This document shows positions 45,045 through 52,988 of a DNA stretch of 64,000 bases, in pieces. The notes under the pieces were generated by a model, which saw only the letters and a program-made list of their open reading frames with translations, searched no databases and was not told the origin of the DNA. Each line of letters begins with the position of its first letter. The stretch's first letter is position 1. The DNA comes from a virus. The position numbers were made by a program, and so were the translations under genes. The stretch covers positions 1 to 64,000 of the IMG/VR virus record IMGVR_UViG_3300008114_000003, one strand, 5' to 3'.

Positions 45045-45452
45045 TTAATTTGAATGTTTATCAATTCTATCAAAAAAATCTCCAAGAGTTACAGTTGTTT
45101 GGTAATTAGGTTCTCTTAAACCTAAAATCATATCTATCTTACGATTTCTCATTTCGGATTTACCATAAACACTTTCCATATCAACATAAGTTCCAGGTAC
45201 ACTTGGATCACTGATACGCCAGTTACGAAATGATTTATTGATAACTTTATAACCCCAATCAATTTCCGGTATTTTTATATAATCCCATTCAATATACTCC
45301 CACTCATACTCATAATCATCATAATCATCATCCCAATCATAATAAAATCCCCACCACCACTGACCATTACAGTGATTATATGGTCGAATATCAAGTTTGT
45401 CAATATCGTTCTCGATTATATCAAATTTACTTTTATATTTTTTCAAAGACAT
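45045..45452 (-). CDS. Aromatic- and acid-rich hypothetical protein, 135 aa
   Basis: Unusual composition: residues about 28-60 read HCNGQWWWGFYYDWDDDYDD followed by a W/E/Y/I-rich stretch. The flanks are ordinary (SMEN-like start MSLKKYKSKFDIIEND, end TLGDFFDRIDKHSN). No family recognised. It abuts the next gene (1-base overlap), so is cotranscribed with the 167-residue gene. Confidence 0.65.
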   Translation of the reverse strand: MSLKKYKSKFDIIENDIDKLDIRPYNHCNGQWWWGFYYDWDDDYDDYEYEWEYIEWDYIKIPEIDWGYKVINKSFRNWRISDPSVPGTYVDMESVYGKSEMRNRKIDMILGLREPNYQTTVTLGDFFDRIDKHSN

Positions 45453-45955
45453 TATAATATATCATCTAATTTTCTATCTCTTCTAAAAGAAATTATTTCA
45501 GCAATTATCTTACTTTTATTTCCAATAATGACAAACTCTTTCATTAATTTATCTAATACACCAAGTGGAAAATCATCATCCATCATATTATACCCACCTG
45601 ACTCAGTTAATGACTGTTTTAAATAACCATCTTCATCATTATAATCTGTATCATCAAATATATACTCTCCTGATAGCTCCGTTAAATCAGAAAGAAATGG
45701 ACTTTCAAATAAATACCCTGTCGGTGGTCTTAAATCAGTCAACCACTCATCAACATAAGTTATGTATATTTTATCCAATTTGTGTGATGATGTGTAAATC
45801 TCATATATATCAGATATATTATCATTTATATAAGTAGATCCTAAACGATGGTAAATTATATAATCACCATTCTCACATCTTAAATTATTTAAGTATTCTC
45901 TTCCTTGTTCTATACTAAATAACTTTATTGGACTTTCCTCAGTTCCATAATTCAT
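45452..45955 (-). CDS. Hypothetical protein, 167 aa
   Basis: An acidic protein of unknown function with a DYNDEDGYLKQSLTESGG region and a helical C-terminus (PLGVLDKLMKEFVIIGNKSK). It is in a minus-strand operon with the aromatic-rich gene and the HAD-like gene (3-base gap upstream). Confidence 0.6.
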   Translation of the reverse strand: MNYGTEESPIKLFSIEQGREYLNNLRCENGDYIIYHRLGSTYINDNISDIYEIYTSSHKLDKIYITYVDEWLTDLRPPTGYLFESPFLSDLTELSGEYIFDDTDYNDEDGYLKQSLTESGGYNMMDDDFPLGVLDKLMKEFVIIGNKSKIIAEIISFRRDRKLDDIL

Positions 45956-45958
45956 ATT

Positions 45959-46393
45959 TTACATCAAATTTCTTATATCTATATGCGACAATTTTTCTAA
46001 GTCGTCATTAGATTTAAAAAGTAAGAATGGAGTTTTAAAATATTTAGAATAAACCTCTGTATCATCAATATGTAAATCTATTCCCCACTTCTCACAATAT
46101 TCACCTTTAATACTATCCCACAAATCATTATCAAACTTTCTTTGTGTTGTACCATCAGGGAATTTAATTCTACCCATTTGTTTAGCACCAATACTTTTCA
46201 AATGATCATAAACAGAAAATGAGTGTGTATAGATAACACCACTCTGTTCAACTAAATTTTTTAGCTCATCATTCCAAGTACCACCAGTGATGATGTGTAC
46301 TTCTCCACCCGCATCAATAACACTCTTACTGAGAAAAGCAAATATTTCAGGCTTACTATCAATAACTCCGTGTATATCCAAACCTAATTTCAT
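45959..46393 (-). CDS. HAD-superfamily phosphatase-like protein
   Basis: 144 residues. Motif I is LGLDIHGVID (the second Asp of DxDGT is His), motif II is IITGGT, and motif IV is LHIDDTEVY. This small, cap-less HAD version with DxHGVxD is seen in phages and some eukaryotic proteins. The His variant may alter activity; phosphatase or phosphotransfer on a small substrate is likely but not shown. Overlaps the 97-residue gene by 1 base. Confidence 0.75.
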   Translation of the reverse strand: MKLGLDIHGVIDSKPEIFAFLSKSVIDAGGEVHIITGGTWNDELKNLVEQSGVIYTHSFSVYDHLKSIGAKQMGRIKFPDGTTQRKFDNDLWDSIKGEYCEKWGIDLHIDDTEVYSKYFKTPFLLFKSNDDLEKLSHIDIRNLM

Positions 46394-46686
46394 TACTCTA
46401 ATATTTGGTTTATTTTATTATCTCGCTCTTTTAAAATTATAATAGCCTTCACTTCTTCCAAGTCTAAGATGTAATCCATTATATACCTTGGGATTGCCTC
46501 TTTTTTATTTGGATCAAAATAATCTATTCTTTTACAATTAGCAAAAGGACTCTTTCTTATCATTTTTTTGAAATTCTCACCTTCTTCTAATTGAAAAATT
46601 TCATGTTTAAGATTCCATGGTGAACTAACAAGTTTACCACTCTCTTTAACAAAGACTCCTATATTTTCAAACTTCACAAAATACAT
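46393..46686 (-). CDS. Hypothetical protein, 97 aa
   Basis: Unknown function (MYFVKFENIGVFVKESGKLV to KERDNKINQILE). It has a TACTTTTG -7-like element only 5 bases upstream, so the mRNA would be leaderless. First gene of a small unit with the HAD-like and two hypothetical genes. Confidence 0.6.
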   Translation of the reverse strand: MYFVKFENIGVFVKESGKLVSSPWNLKHEIFQLEEGENFKKMIRKSPFANCKRIDYFDPNKKEAIPRYIMDYILDLEEVKAIIILKERDNKINQILE

Positions 46687-46691
46687 ATTTA

Positions 46692-46699
46692 CAAAAGTA
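46692..46699 (-). promoter_or_regulatory. Bacteroidota-type -7 element TACTTTTG
   Basis: CAAAAGTA on the plus strand, 5 bases before the ATG at 46686. A leaderless transcript would follow. Confidence 0.5.
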
Positions 46700-46719
46700 A
46701 TGAATTGTTTTATTATATC

Positions 46720-47289
46720 CTAATCAGACATTGAAAGTTTTATATTATAAAGAATAACTAAGAAAGTATGTGCTATTTCAGCAATAGCCATACCCTTAAA
46801 CATTGATATTAATATCATTGGAATTATAGCCATGCCAACAGAAAGTATGACATAATGTAACCAATCCTTATAAGAAAGATATTTTCTATTTAAGTGAGAA
46901 AATGAAAAAATTGTTAAAGGATAAAAAAAGAAATATAAACCAGCGGAATAATTATGAATAGCACCCCAATCCATATTATAAAACCCAACCATAAATAGAC
47001 AAATAGAAACAAATGTAAATAATAAGTAAAATATATTTTTATATCTTACTCTTAAATTATTTCTAAGGTATAAAACCGAGTTTATGAAAATAGAAATGGC
47101 AAAAGTACAAACAGCTGTGTTCCAAACTCTACCCAAAAATCCACTTCTACCCCAAATAGATATCTGAACTTGAGTTATATCAAATTTAGTAAATTTCCAG
47201 CAAATAAAAAAAACTATAAAAAATAGTAATATTGATATGAATGTCTGTGTTCTTCTAACAACTCTAATTAACTCCTCTCTACTAGACAT
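46720..47289 (-). CDS. Multi-pass membrane protein, 189 aa
   Basis: About five to six hydrophobic segments can be seen: ISILLFFIVFFICWKF (about 18-33), AVCTFAISIFINSVLYL (about 58-74), FYLLFTFVSICLFMVGFY (about 87-104), AGLYFFFYPLTIF (about 116-128), and LHYVILSVGMAIIPMILISM (about 145-164) followed by AHTFLVILYN. It should sit in the inner membrane. No family recognised; superinfection exclusion or anti-host functions are possible but speculative. A long hairpin touches its start codon. Confidence 0.7.
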   Translation of the reverse strand: MSSREELIRVVRRTQTFISILLFFIVFFICWKFTKFDITQVQISIWGRSGFLGRVWNTAVCTFAISIFINSVLYLRNNLRVRYKNIFYLLFTFVSICLFMVGFYNMDWGAIHNYSAGLYFFFYPLTIFSFSHLNRKYLSYKDWLHYVILSVGMAIIPMILISMFKGMAIAEIAHTFLVILYNIKLSMSD

Positions 47290-47338
47290 AATAGTAATAT
47301 GAAAGGTGGTTTATCCACCTTTCATATATATTACTATT
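47290..47338 (-). promoter_or_regulatory. Long imperfect hairpin upstream of membrane gene
   Basis: AATAGTAATATGAAAGGTGG (47290-47309) is complementary to 47315-47338 with a four-base TATA bulge and a five-base loop. There is no U run on the minus strand, so a plain terminator is unlikely. It lies between gltX (ends 47346) and the membrane gene (starts 47289). Confidence 0.7.
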
Positions 47339-47345
47339 CAAATAC

Positions 47346-48839
47346 CTATTTTGTCATAGTATCATTATAACAAATTGATACACATTTAATTAATCTACTA
47401 ATAGTTTCTCTCATTCCTAAGATACTCATAGTAGTCATTAAGTCTGGTCCAGAGATACCACCCACAAGAGCCATTCTCAACCCTGGCATCACTTTACCCA
47501 TTTTGATACCATTGTTATTACAAATGTTGTTAATCAAATCTTTGATATCCATTGGAACATCAAAGTTAACACTTGTACAACTCTTGATAAATCCATCAAC
47601 ATCATTAGAAAATACTGTGATAAAATTATCATCAATTTTTTTAATATCTGTAATAACCGGATCATTAAAGAAAAGGTCAACAATTGTATTCAAATCATGT
47701 TTGAATTCAGATCTTTCTTTAGCCAAGTCAATGATTTTATTCAACTTATCATCAGAATATCTATCATCCTTAATATTGATAAATGGTTTCAAATCGTTAT
47801 TTGGAGTCATTCTCAAATAATTAGCATTTATCCATTTTGCTTTATCCATATCAAAACGAGCTCCTGATTTATGAACTCTATCTAAAGAGAATGAATTAAT
47901 CATATCATCCATAGACATAATTTCAACATCACCTCCTGGGTTCCATCCAATTAACGCCAATGAATTGATAAAAGCTTTTGGATCAAATCCTAAATCTTTC
48001 CAACCATCAACATAATTACCAGAATCATCTGTGTAACCAAGTGGAGCAATTGGAATACCATATTTCATTGCTGTTCTTTTAGATAACTTACCTTTACCAT
48101 CTGGGTTCATAATTAGTGGCAAATGAGCGAATGTAGGTACATCCCAACCAAATGCCTTATAAAGGATTACATGGAATGGTGTACTATTAACCCACTCGTT
48201 ACCTCTAAGTACGTGAGTAACACCCATATCATGGTCGTCACAAACATTACAAAGATGATAAGAACCAATACCATTTGATTTAATCAAAACTTTATCATCT
48301 AAAGTATTGGTATTGATTGTGATACTTCCTAAGATAGCATCATCAAAAGTAATATCAACATTAGGTTCAACTGCGAAACGGATAACATACGGAACACCAC
48401 TTTGCAACATTACATCAGTTGATGGATTAGTCAATGAGTTATTCATAGACATACGAGTAGTCGCATCATATTTTAAACCTTTTGATTTAAGAACTTCTAA
48501 TTCATCTTTAGTATCAAAAGCGTAATAAGCCAATCCGTTATTTAACAAAAATTTAACTTTATCAGAATAATCTCTTTCTGATTGTACAAAAGAACCAATT
48601 GATGGATCTGGGTTCCAATAAGAACCATCTGGAACTATTCCTAACCAATCACACATATCCTTGAAATAATCGAGAAAAGAAGGTGTGTAACGATCTCTAT
48701 CAGTGTCTTCTAACCGCACATAGAACTTCCCACCATTTTTCTTAGCAAGAAAATAGTTATAAATTAAAGTTCTCAAATTTCCAAGATGCGAGAATGGTCC
48801 CGTGGGTGAAGGTGCTATCCTTGTTACAATTTTTGTCAT
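47346..48839 (-). CDS. gltX: Glutamyl-tRNA synthetase (class Ic aminoacyl-tRNA synthetase)
   Basis: 497 residues, full length. TRIAPSPTGPFSHLGNLRTL contains the HIGH-type motif HLGN at 18-21, RLEDTDRDRYTP follows, and the KMSKS motif is GKLSKRTAMKYG near 250. HLCNVCDDHDMGVTHVLRGN is conserved. It should charge tRNA-Glu with glutamate; a GlnRS-like or tRNA-Gln activity cannot be excluded. Complete aminoacyl-tRNA synthetases are rare in phages. Promoter TATATTTG with -33 TTTG lies upstream. Confidence 0.92.
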   Translation of the reverse strand: MTKIVTRIAPSPTGPFSHLGNLRTLIYNYFLAKKNGGKFYVRLEDTDRDRYTPSFLDYFKDMCDWLGIVPDGSYWNPDPSIGSFVQSERDYSDKVKFLLNNGLAYYAFDTKDELEVLKSKGLKYDATTRMSMNNSLTNPSTDVMLQSGVPYVIRFAVEPNVDITFDDAILGSITINTNTLDDKVLIKSNGIGSYHLCNVCDDHDMGVTHVLRGNEWVNSTPFHVILYKAFGWDVPTFAHLPLIMNPDGKGKLSKRTAMKYGIPIAPLGYTDDSGNYVDGWKDLGFDPKAFINSLALIGWNPGGDVEIMSMDDMINSFSLDRVHKSGARFDMDKAKWINANYLRMTPNNDLKPFINIKDDRYSDDKLNKIIDLAKERSEFKHDLNTIVDLFFNDPVITDIKKIDDNFITVFSNDVDGFIKSCTSVNFDVPMDIKDLINNICNNNGIKMGKVMPGLRMALVGGISGPDLMTTMSILGMRETISRLIKCVSICYNDTMTK

Positions 48840-48868
48840 ATAGGTAATGTTATTTTTTATATATAATA

Positions 48869-48876
48869 CAAATATA
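48869..48876 (-). promoter_or_regulatory. Bacteroidota-type promoter (TATATTTG, -33 TTTG at 48895-48898)
   Basis: CAAATATA at 48869-48876 and CAAA at 48895-48898, an 18-base spacer. Drives gltX, 30 bases upstream of its start. The -33 element falls at the start of the divergent GIY-YIG gene. Confidence 0.65.
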
Positions 48877-48887
48877 ATAACTTTTTT

Positions 48888-49874
48888 ATGAATACAAAAT
48901 TTATTTACACACTTTCTGATCCAAATACTGGATTAGTTAGGTATATTGGAAAAACAAATAATATAAAAAGAAGACTAAGAGGTCATCTATCTAACAATAG
49001 CCTATCCGAAAACACAAAGAAGAACAATTGGATAATCTCACTACTAAGAAACAAATCTATTCCGATAATAGAAGTATTGGATGAAGTAAACTCAGAAGAT
49101 ATTGATTTTTATGAGGTTTTTTATATTTCACTATTTAAAACATGGGGATTTGATTTATTAAATGGTACTGAAGGTGGTGATGGATACGACTGGACTGGTA
49201 GAAAGCACAATGATCAATCAAAACTAAAAAATAAAATAAACAGCCCACATAGAAAATCTGTAGCTCAATTTGATTTAGATGGTAATCTAATAAAAGAGTA
49301 TCATTCTTTGAGAGAAGCTGCTTTATCAGTAAATGGTAATAGAGCTCATATATCTAGAGTTTGTCACGGTAAACAAAAAACATCAGCTGGCTTCAAATGG
49401 TCATTCATAGATAGAATAAATAATTATGATATACAAGAACAAAAAGATAGAATTATAAAATATGAAAAACCCAGAATTGATAGTAGAATGAAAAAGATCC
49501 AAGTATTCGATTTGGATGGTAATCTATTGGATATTTGTAGAAGTGTAAATGAAACATCAACTAAATATAATTGCCACCGACTTTTGATAGAAAAATGTTG
49601 TGTATATAAAGGATACTATCAAACAAAAAATCTAACCTTTAGATATGATGGTGATATATTTGATTATACACCTTACAAACATTATAGAAAAAACAAATCT
49701 TATAAAATCGGAATATTTTCAGATAATGATGATTTAATAAAATCATTCAACTCATTAAGGGAAGTTGTTGATTACACCGGAATTGGTAAGCAATATATAT
49801 CAAAATCTTGTAAAGAAAATGGTATCAATGGACAAAAAAAGTTAAAAAGTTATATCTTCCGTTTTATTAATTAA
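48888..49874 (+). CDS. GIY-YIG homing endonuclease with NUMOD-like repeats
   Basis: 328 residues. GIY-YIG core: KFIYTLSDPNTGLVRYIGKT, then the arginine in NIKRRLRGHL, then EVFYISLFKTWGFDLLNGTE. C-terminal part has a NUMOD1-type unit (VAQFDLDGNLIKEYHSLREA) and two diverged copies (IQVFDLDGNLLDICRSVNET and GIFSDNDDLIKSFNSLREV), DNA-binding modules. Plus-strand gene inserted between minus-strand gltX and the SLOG-like gene. Its end overlaps the neighbour by 8 bases. Confidence 0.88.
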   Translation: MNTKFIYTLSDPNTGLVRYIGKTNNIKRRLRGHLSNNSLSENTKKNNWIISLLRNKSIPIIEVLDEVNSEDIDFYEVFYISLFKTWGFDLLNGTEGGDGYDWTGRKHNDQSKLKNKINSPHRKSVAQFDLDGNLIKEYHSLREAALSVNGNRAHISRVCHGKQKTSAGFKWSFIDRINNYDIQEQKDRIIKYEKPRIDSRMKKIQVFDLDGNLLDICRSVNETSTKYNCHRLLIEKCCVYKGYYQTKNLTFRYDGDIFDYTPYKHYRKNKSYKIGIFSDNDDLIKSFNSLREVVDYTGIGKQYISKSCKENGINGQKKLKSYIFRFIN

Positions 49875-50487
49875 AAGTTTTATTTAATAAATCTTCAATC
49901 GCTTGAACACCATCACTATTTATCTCACGAGTACCAATTCCAGCAAAATTCTCTTCTGTTATTTTTGGAGTATCTTTTAATTGAACAAATCTTAAAGCAT
50001 TATAAGACCATCTAAACCAAGACTTCTTATTTTGTTCATAAACGTAAACTTCTTTCTCGTTATTGATAGCCATTTGAACAGCATAACCAGTACCACCCGA
50101 AACGATATCATATTTAGATTTATTATAATAACCCTTACTATCTTTACTACCAGGATTTACTATACTACCTATTGCAAAAACTTGATTAGAATATTTAACT
50201 TGAGACCAATTTCTAGCTAAGAGATTCATATATTTTTGAATACCAAATCTACCTAAAACCTTATTAGCACGGTTTATCTCATTAACACCTTCATTATAAT
50301 CATCATCTGATATCTCAACTTTATTAGGTGAGTCATGATATTTAGTTTTATAGGAAAAAGCCCTAACCTTAATACCTCTTTCAATACATTTATTTTCAAA
50401 AACAGTATCCGTTCCAACGGCACCACCAGAGTTACAAGTCATTCTATCAAGTCTAATTGGTCTTTTATTAAATAAATCGTCTATCAT
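49867..50487 (-). CDS. SLOG/LOG-like Rossmann protein
   Basis: 206 residues. TCNSGGAVGTDTVFENKCIE, ANKVLGRFGIQKYMNLLARN, YDIVSGGTGYAVQMAI and FAGIGTREINSDG give the SLOG-type pattern (GGxxG near the N-terminus, a second GGTGxA, and a FxGxGxR terminus). SLOG proteins bind nucleotides or nucleotide derivatives. In a phage this could be a nucleotide-binding metabolic protein or a second-messenger sponge; this is inference. Last gene of the overlapping minus-strand chain. Confidence 0.7.
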   Translation of the reverse strand: MIDDLFNKRPIRLDRMTCNSGGAVGTDTVFENKCIERGIKVRAFSYKTKYHDSPNKVEISDDDYNEGVNEINRANKVLGRFGIQKYMNLLARNWSQVKYSNQVFAIGSIVNPGSKDSKGYYNKSKYDIVSGGTGYAVQMAINNEKEVYVYEQNKKSWFRWSYNALRFVQLKDTPKITEENFAGIGTREINSDGVQAIEDLLNKTFN

Positions 50488-50753
50488 TTGTTTAAAATAT
50501 TAGTTAGTATCATTTCTCTAGTTAGTTGTTTGTCTGAAATCTTTAATATAATTGAAAATTTTTCTTCACCAAAGTTTCTATGTATAGTTACTTTTGTATC
50601 CTTATCAAAGGCTTGTATACCAAATTTTTTATTTATAAAATCTCTGCTACGATTTTTAGCTTGAGTTAGATTTTCACCAGAAAGAATTTCAAAATCAATA
50701 TTATGACAACCAATTAAATTATCATTTAAATCATATACAAATAAATCAGTCAT
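50484..50753 (-). CDS. Hypothetical protein, 89 aa
   Basis: Small protein (LFVYDLNDNLIGCHNIDFEI, then KKFGIQAFDKDTKVTIHRNF). It ends LTREMILTNILNK, a weak form of the shared C-terminal motif. It overlaps both neighbours by 4-8 bases in the coupled chain. Function unknown. Confidence 0.65.
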   Translation of the reverse strand: MTDLFVYDLNDNLIGCHNIDFEILSGENLTQAKNRSRDFINKKFGIQAFDKDTKVTIHRNFGEEKFSIILKISDKQLTREMILTNILNK

Positions 50754-51630
50754 TTAGTTCAATTTTTAAGTTTTCAACTCCCCAGATTGCTAAGTCACCA
50801 TCACATCTAAAATAAAGGTCTCTTATATCAATAGGTTCATTAAATATGTATTTTTTTAAGTAAATAAAGTATTTTCTACCATCACAACCAGTTAACTCCT
50901 TATATAGTTCATTTTCAAAAAAGTCTAAATAAGTATTTATTCTAAAATCTTCTGTTATTTTAGTTTTGAATATTTTAACATTATAAGACTCATTTTTAAT
51001 AATATCTAATAGAACTTCTTTTTGTAATTTTTTTATATCATCATAAGAGAATATAACCTCATCATACTTAATAAATTCCAATGTTAAACCATCAAAACCA
51101 CTCAATTTATTAATAACATCTTCAATCATAACTCTTTGAGCTCTAACTTGTCTTTTTGGATTTATATTACCAAAGATGTATTGTCTGAAATGTTTAGACT
51201 TGTGAAATATTGGATGTATATCAAACTTATTTAAGAAATCAGAATAAGTATCTCCTAATTCATTTAGGAAGAATGGATCATACTTTTTAAGAACCTGCCA
51301 ATTAGCCATCTTCAAATCGATAGATAAATATTTTTTATCTTCTGATAAAGTAACATTTTTATTGGTTGGTAAATCAGTAATTAAATTATCATCATTTAAT
51401 TCATTATAAGCTCTCGATTTTTTAAGAAACTCAATAGCCTCATTTGATTTATCCAATTTAAACTGGTAAATATCTTCAATCTCTAATTCAGCTGATTCAT
51501 ATAATGTTATTAAATCATCAATATTTTTCCACCTCCACAATTTTTTATATTGATTGATATAATAATCAAATTCATTGAAATTTGGAACATTCAAATCAAA
51601 TAACTTACAAAAACTCTTTATATCTTTCAT
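50746..51630 (-). CDS. Hypothetical protein, 294 aa, with palm-like motif order
   Basis: No family recognised with confidence. Three motifs stand out in order: KKYLSIDLKMANWQVLKKYD (about 105-124), FRQYIFGNINPKRQVRAQRV (about 150-170) and LEFIKYDEVIFSYDD (about 185-200). They resemble motif A, a K/R-rich motif B with an (F/Y)G, and motif C of family A-like polymerase palm domains. This is suggestive only. The gene sits in a coupled operon with small hypothetical genes. Confidence 0.65.
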   Translation of the reverse strand: MKDIKSFCKLFDLNVPNFNEFDYYINQYKKLWRWKNIDDLITLYESAELEIEDIYQFKLDKSNEAIEFLKKSRAYNELNDDNLITDLPTNKNVTLSEDKKYLSIDLKMANWQVLKKYDPFFLNELGDTYSDFLNKFDIHPIFHKSKHFRQYIFGNINPKRQVRAQRVMIEDVINKLSGFDGLTLEFIKYDEVIFSYDDIKKLQKEVLLDIIKNESYNVKIFKTKITEDFRINTYLDFFENELYKELTGCDGRKYFIYLKKYIFNEPIDIRDLYFRCDGDLAIWGVENLKIELND

Positions 51631-52031
51631 AATAACTTTTTTAATTGATAATCTCTTAGTTCAGATTTAAAATTTCTTTTCATTTTATTGAACCGACTTT
51701 TTAAATGATCTACCTTTTTCTCAGCTTCCAACAATTCATCAAACCAATCCTTAAACATTTGTAATGATAACACACTATCGAAATCAATTTCATACTCATT
51801 GGAAATATTACATCCAATAACAACCCAATGATCATTAAGTATTTGATTTCCTAATACTTTATTTTGTATTCTAACATGAGTATAAAAACCTTTAAATTTA
51901 TTATTATACTTCTTTATACGAAAACTAGTATAGTTAGGTTTACCTAAAAAAGCATACTTTGCTTTATTTATTTCAAAGTTTTCTTCAAAATAGACATCCT
52001 TTATAATATCAAAAACTTCATCTTCTGTCAT
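51627..52031 (-). CDS. Hypothetical protein with shared C-terminal motif, 134 aa
   Basis: A basic alpha/beta protein (TEDEVFDIIKDVYFEENFEI, FYTHVRIQNKVLGNQ, DHWVVIGCNISNEY) with a C-terminal helix ending FKSELRDYQLKKLL, the RDxxLKxL motif. Overlaps both neighbours by 4 bases (ATGA). Function unknown. Confidence 0.7.
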   Translation of the reverse strand: MTEDEVFDIIKDVYFEENFEINKAKYAFLGKPNYTSFRIKKYNNKFKGFYTHVRIQNKVLGNQILNDHWVVIGCNISNEYEIDFDSVLSLQMFKDWFDELLEAEKKVDHLKSRFNKMKRNFKSELRDYQLKKLL

Positions 52032-52261
52032 ATACCCAATTGTTTAAGTTTTTCATCTCTTATTGTAGTCCTGTATCGACTTAATAATTCTTCATTTTTT
52101 TGAATAAAATTTTTTAACTCACTCATTTCTTGATAAACATCTATCTGACTTGGATAAATATTAAGTCTTGAATCATTTTCTAATTTTTTTAATTTTTTCT
52201 TAGCATCTAAAATATCATTATATAAAGACATTACCAACACCTCAATAGTAGGAACTTTCAT
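52028..52261 (-). CDS. Helical small protein with shared C-terminal motif, 77 aa
   Basis: Mostly two helices (MSLYNDILDAKKKLKKLEND, EMSELKNFIQKNEELLSRY). It ends TIRDEKLKQLGI. Junction with the next gene is GGTATATGA, so the stop overlaps the next ATG. Function unknown. Confidence 0.65.
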   Translation of the reverse strand: MKVPTIEVLVMSLYNDILDAKKKLKKLENDSRLNIYPSQIDVYQEMSELKNFIQKNEELLSRYRTTIRDEKLKQLGI

Positions 52262-52638
52262 ATACCCAACATTTTCAATTTATCATTTCTATAAGAAGAC
52301 TTATTTGGTTTATACTCAACTTTGATATAATCGAACCATTCTTCCCAAGACTCAAATACTTTATGACTATACCAAAGTGATTTCCTATAACCTTCATCTT
52401 GTAAAAGATAATCTAACTGGTTATTATAACCTCTACAAATTTTTTCTTTATCAGATGTTTTAAGATTATTCCACCATAACTTTTCAATTCTATTTGAAAG
52501 TTTTCCCATATAAAAAATAGACAATTTATGTTCTAATTCTCTCCTCTTTTGTCTATCACTTTTATCTGAATAGTAATCAAAGTTACCATTTCTTTGTTTA
52601 TCTTGATAGTTTACAAAATTATTATCTTTATACTTCAT
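52258..52638 (-). CDS. Hypothetical protein with shared C-terminal motif, 126 aa
   Basis: Charged, aromatic protein (KYKDNNFVNYQDKQRNGNFD, LWWNNLKTSDKEKICRGYNN). It ends SSYRNDKLKMLGI, the shared motif. Overlaps both neighbours by 4 bases. Function unknown. Confidence 0.65.
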   Translation of the reverse strand: MKYKDNNFVNYQDKQRNGNFDYYSDKSDRQKRRELEHKLSIFYMGKLSNRIEKLWWNNLKTSDKEKICRGYNNQLDYLLQDEGYRKSLWYSHKVFESWEEWFDYIKVEYKPNKSSYRNDKLKMLGI

Positions 52639-52988
52639 ATACCTAATTGATTAAGTTTATCTTCTCTTCTATCCGCTTTCAATTTAGTTTCCCAATATTC
52701 ATCATAAGTTATGAAATAAGTATTTAACTCATTTAAATCTAAATAATACCACTTAATTCTTTCTGAATATGGTTTTTTCCACCAATCTTTTATAAGATTA
52801 CCTTTATCATCGTGTGATCCGTACCAATCATCTTCGATACAAATACCCCAACCTTTTCTACCACCAACTTCTGGGTCAGCATTAAAAGTCAAGTTTCCTC
52901 TACCTTTTATGTTATAAGAACCACCAACTCTATAATTTAAGTATGGTTTTATACAAACTACTGATTGTGCGTCTTCCCACTTTTCCAT
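52635..52988 (-). CDS. Hypothetical protein with shared C-terminal motif, 117 aa
   Basis: Beta-rich N-terminus (SVVCIKPYLNYRVGGSYNIK, NLTFNADPEVGGRKGWGI) then YDEYWETKLKADRREDKLNQ and final LGI. The GxSYxIKG pattern hints at a small barrel. It overlaps the upstream 64-residue gene by 31 bases and the downstream gene by 4. Confidence 0.65.
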   Translation of the reverse strand: MEKWEDAQSVVCIKPYLNYRVGGSYNIKGRGNLTFNADPEVGGRKGWGICIEDDWYGSHDDKGNLIKDWWKKPYSERIKWYYLDLNELNTYFITYDEYWETKLKADRREDKLNQLGI

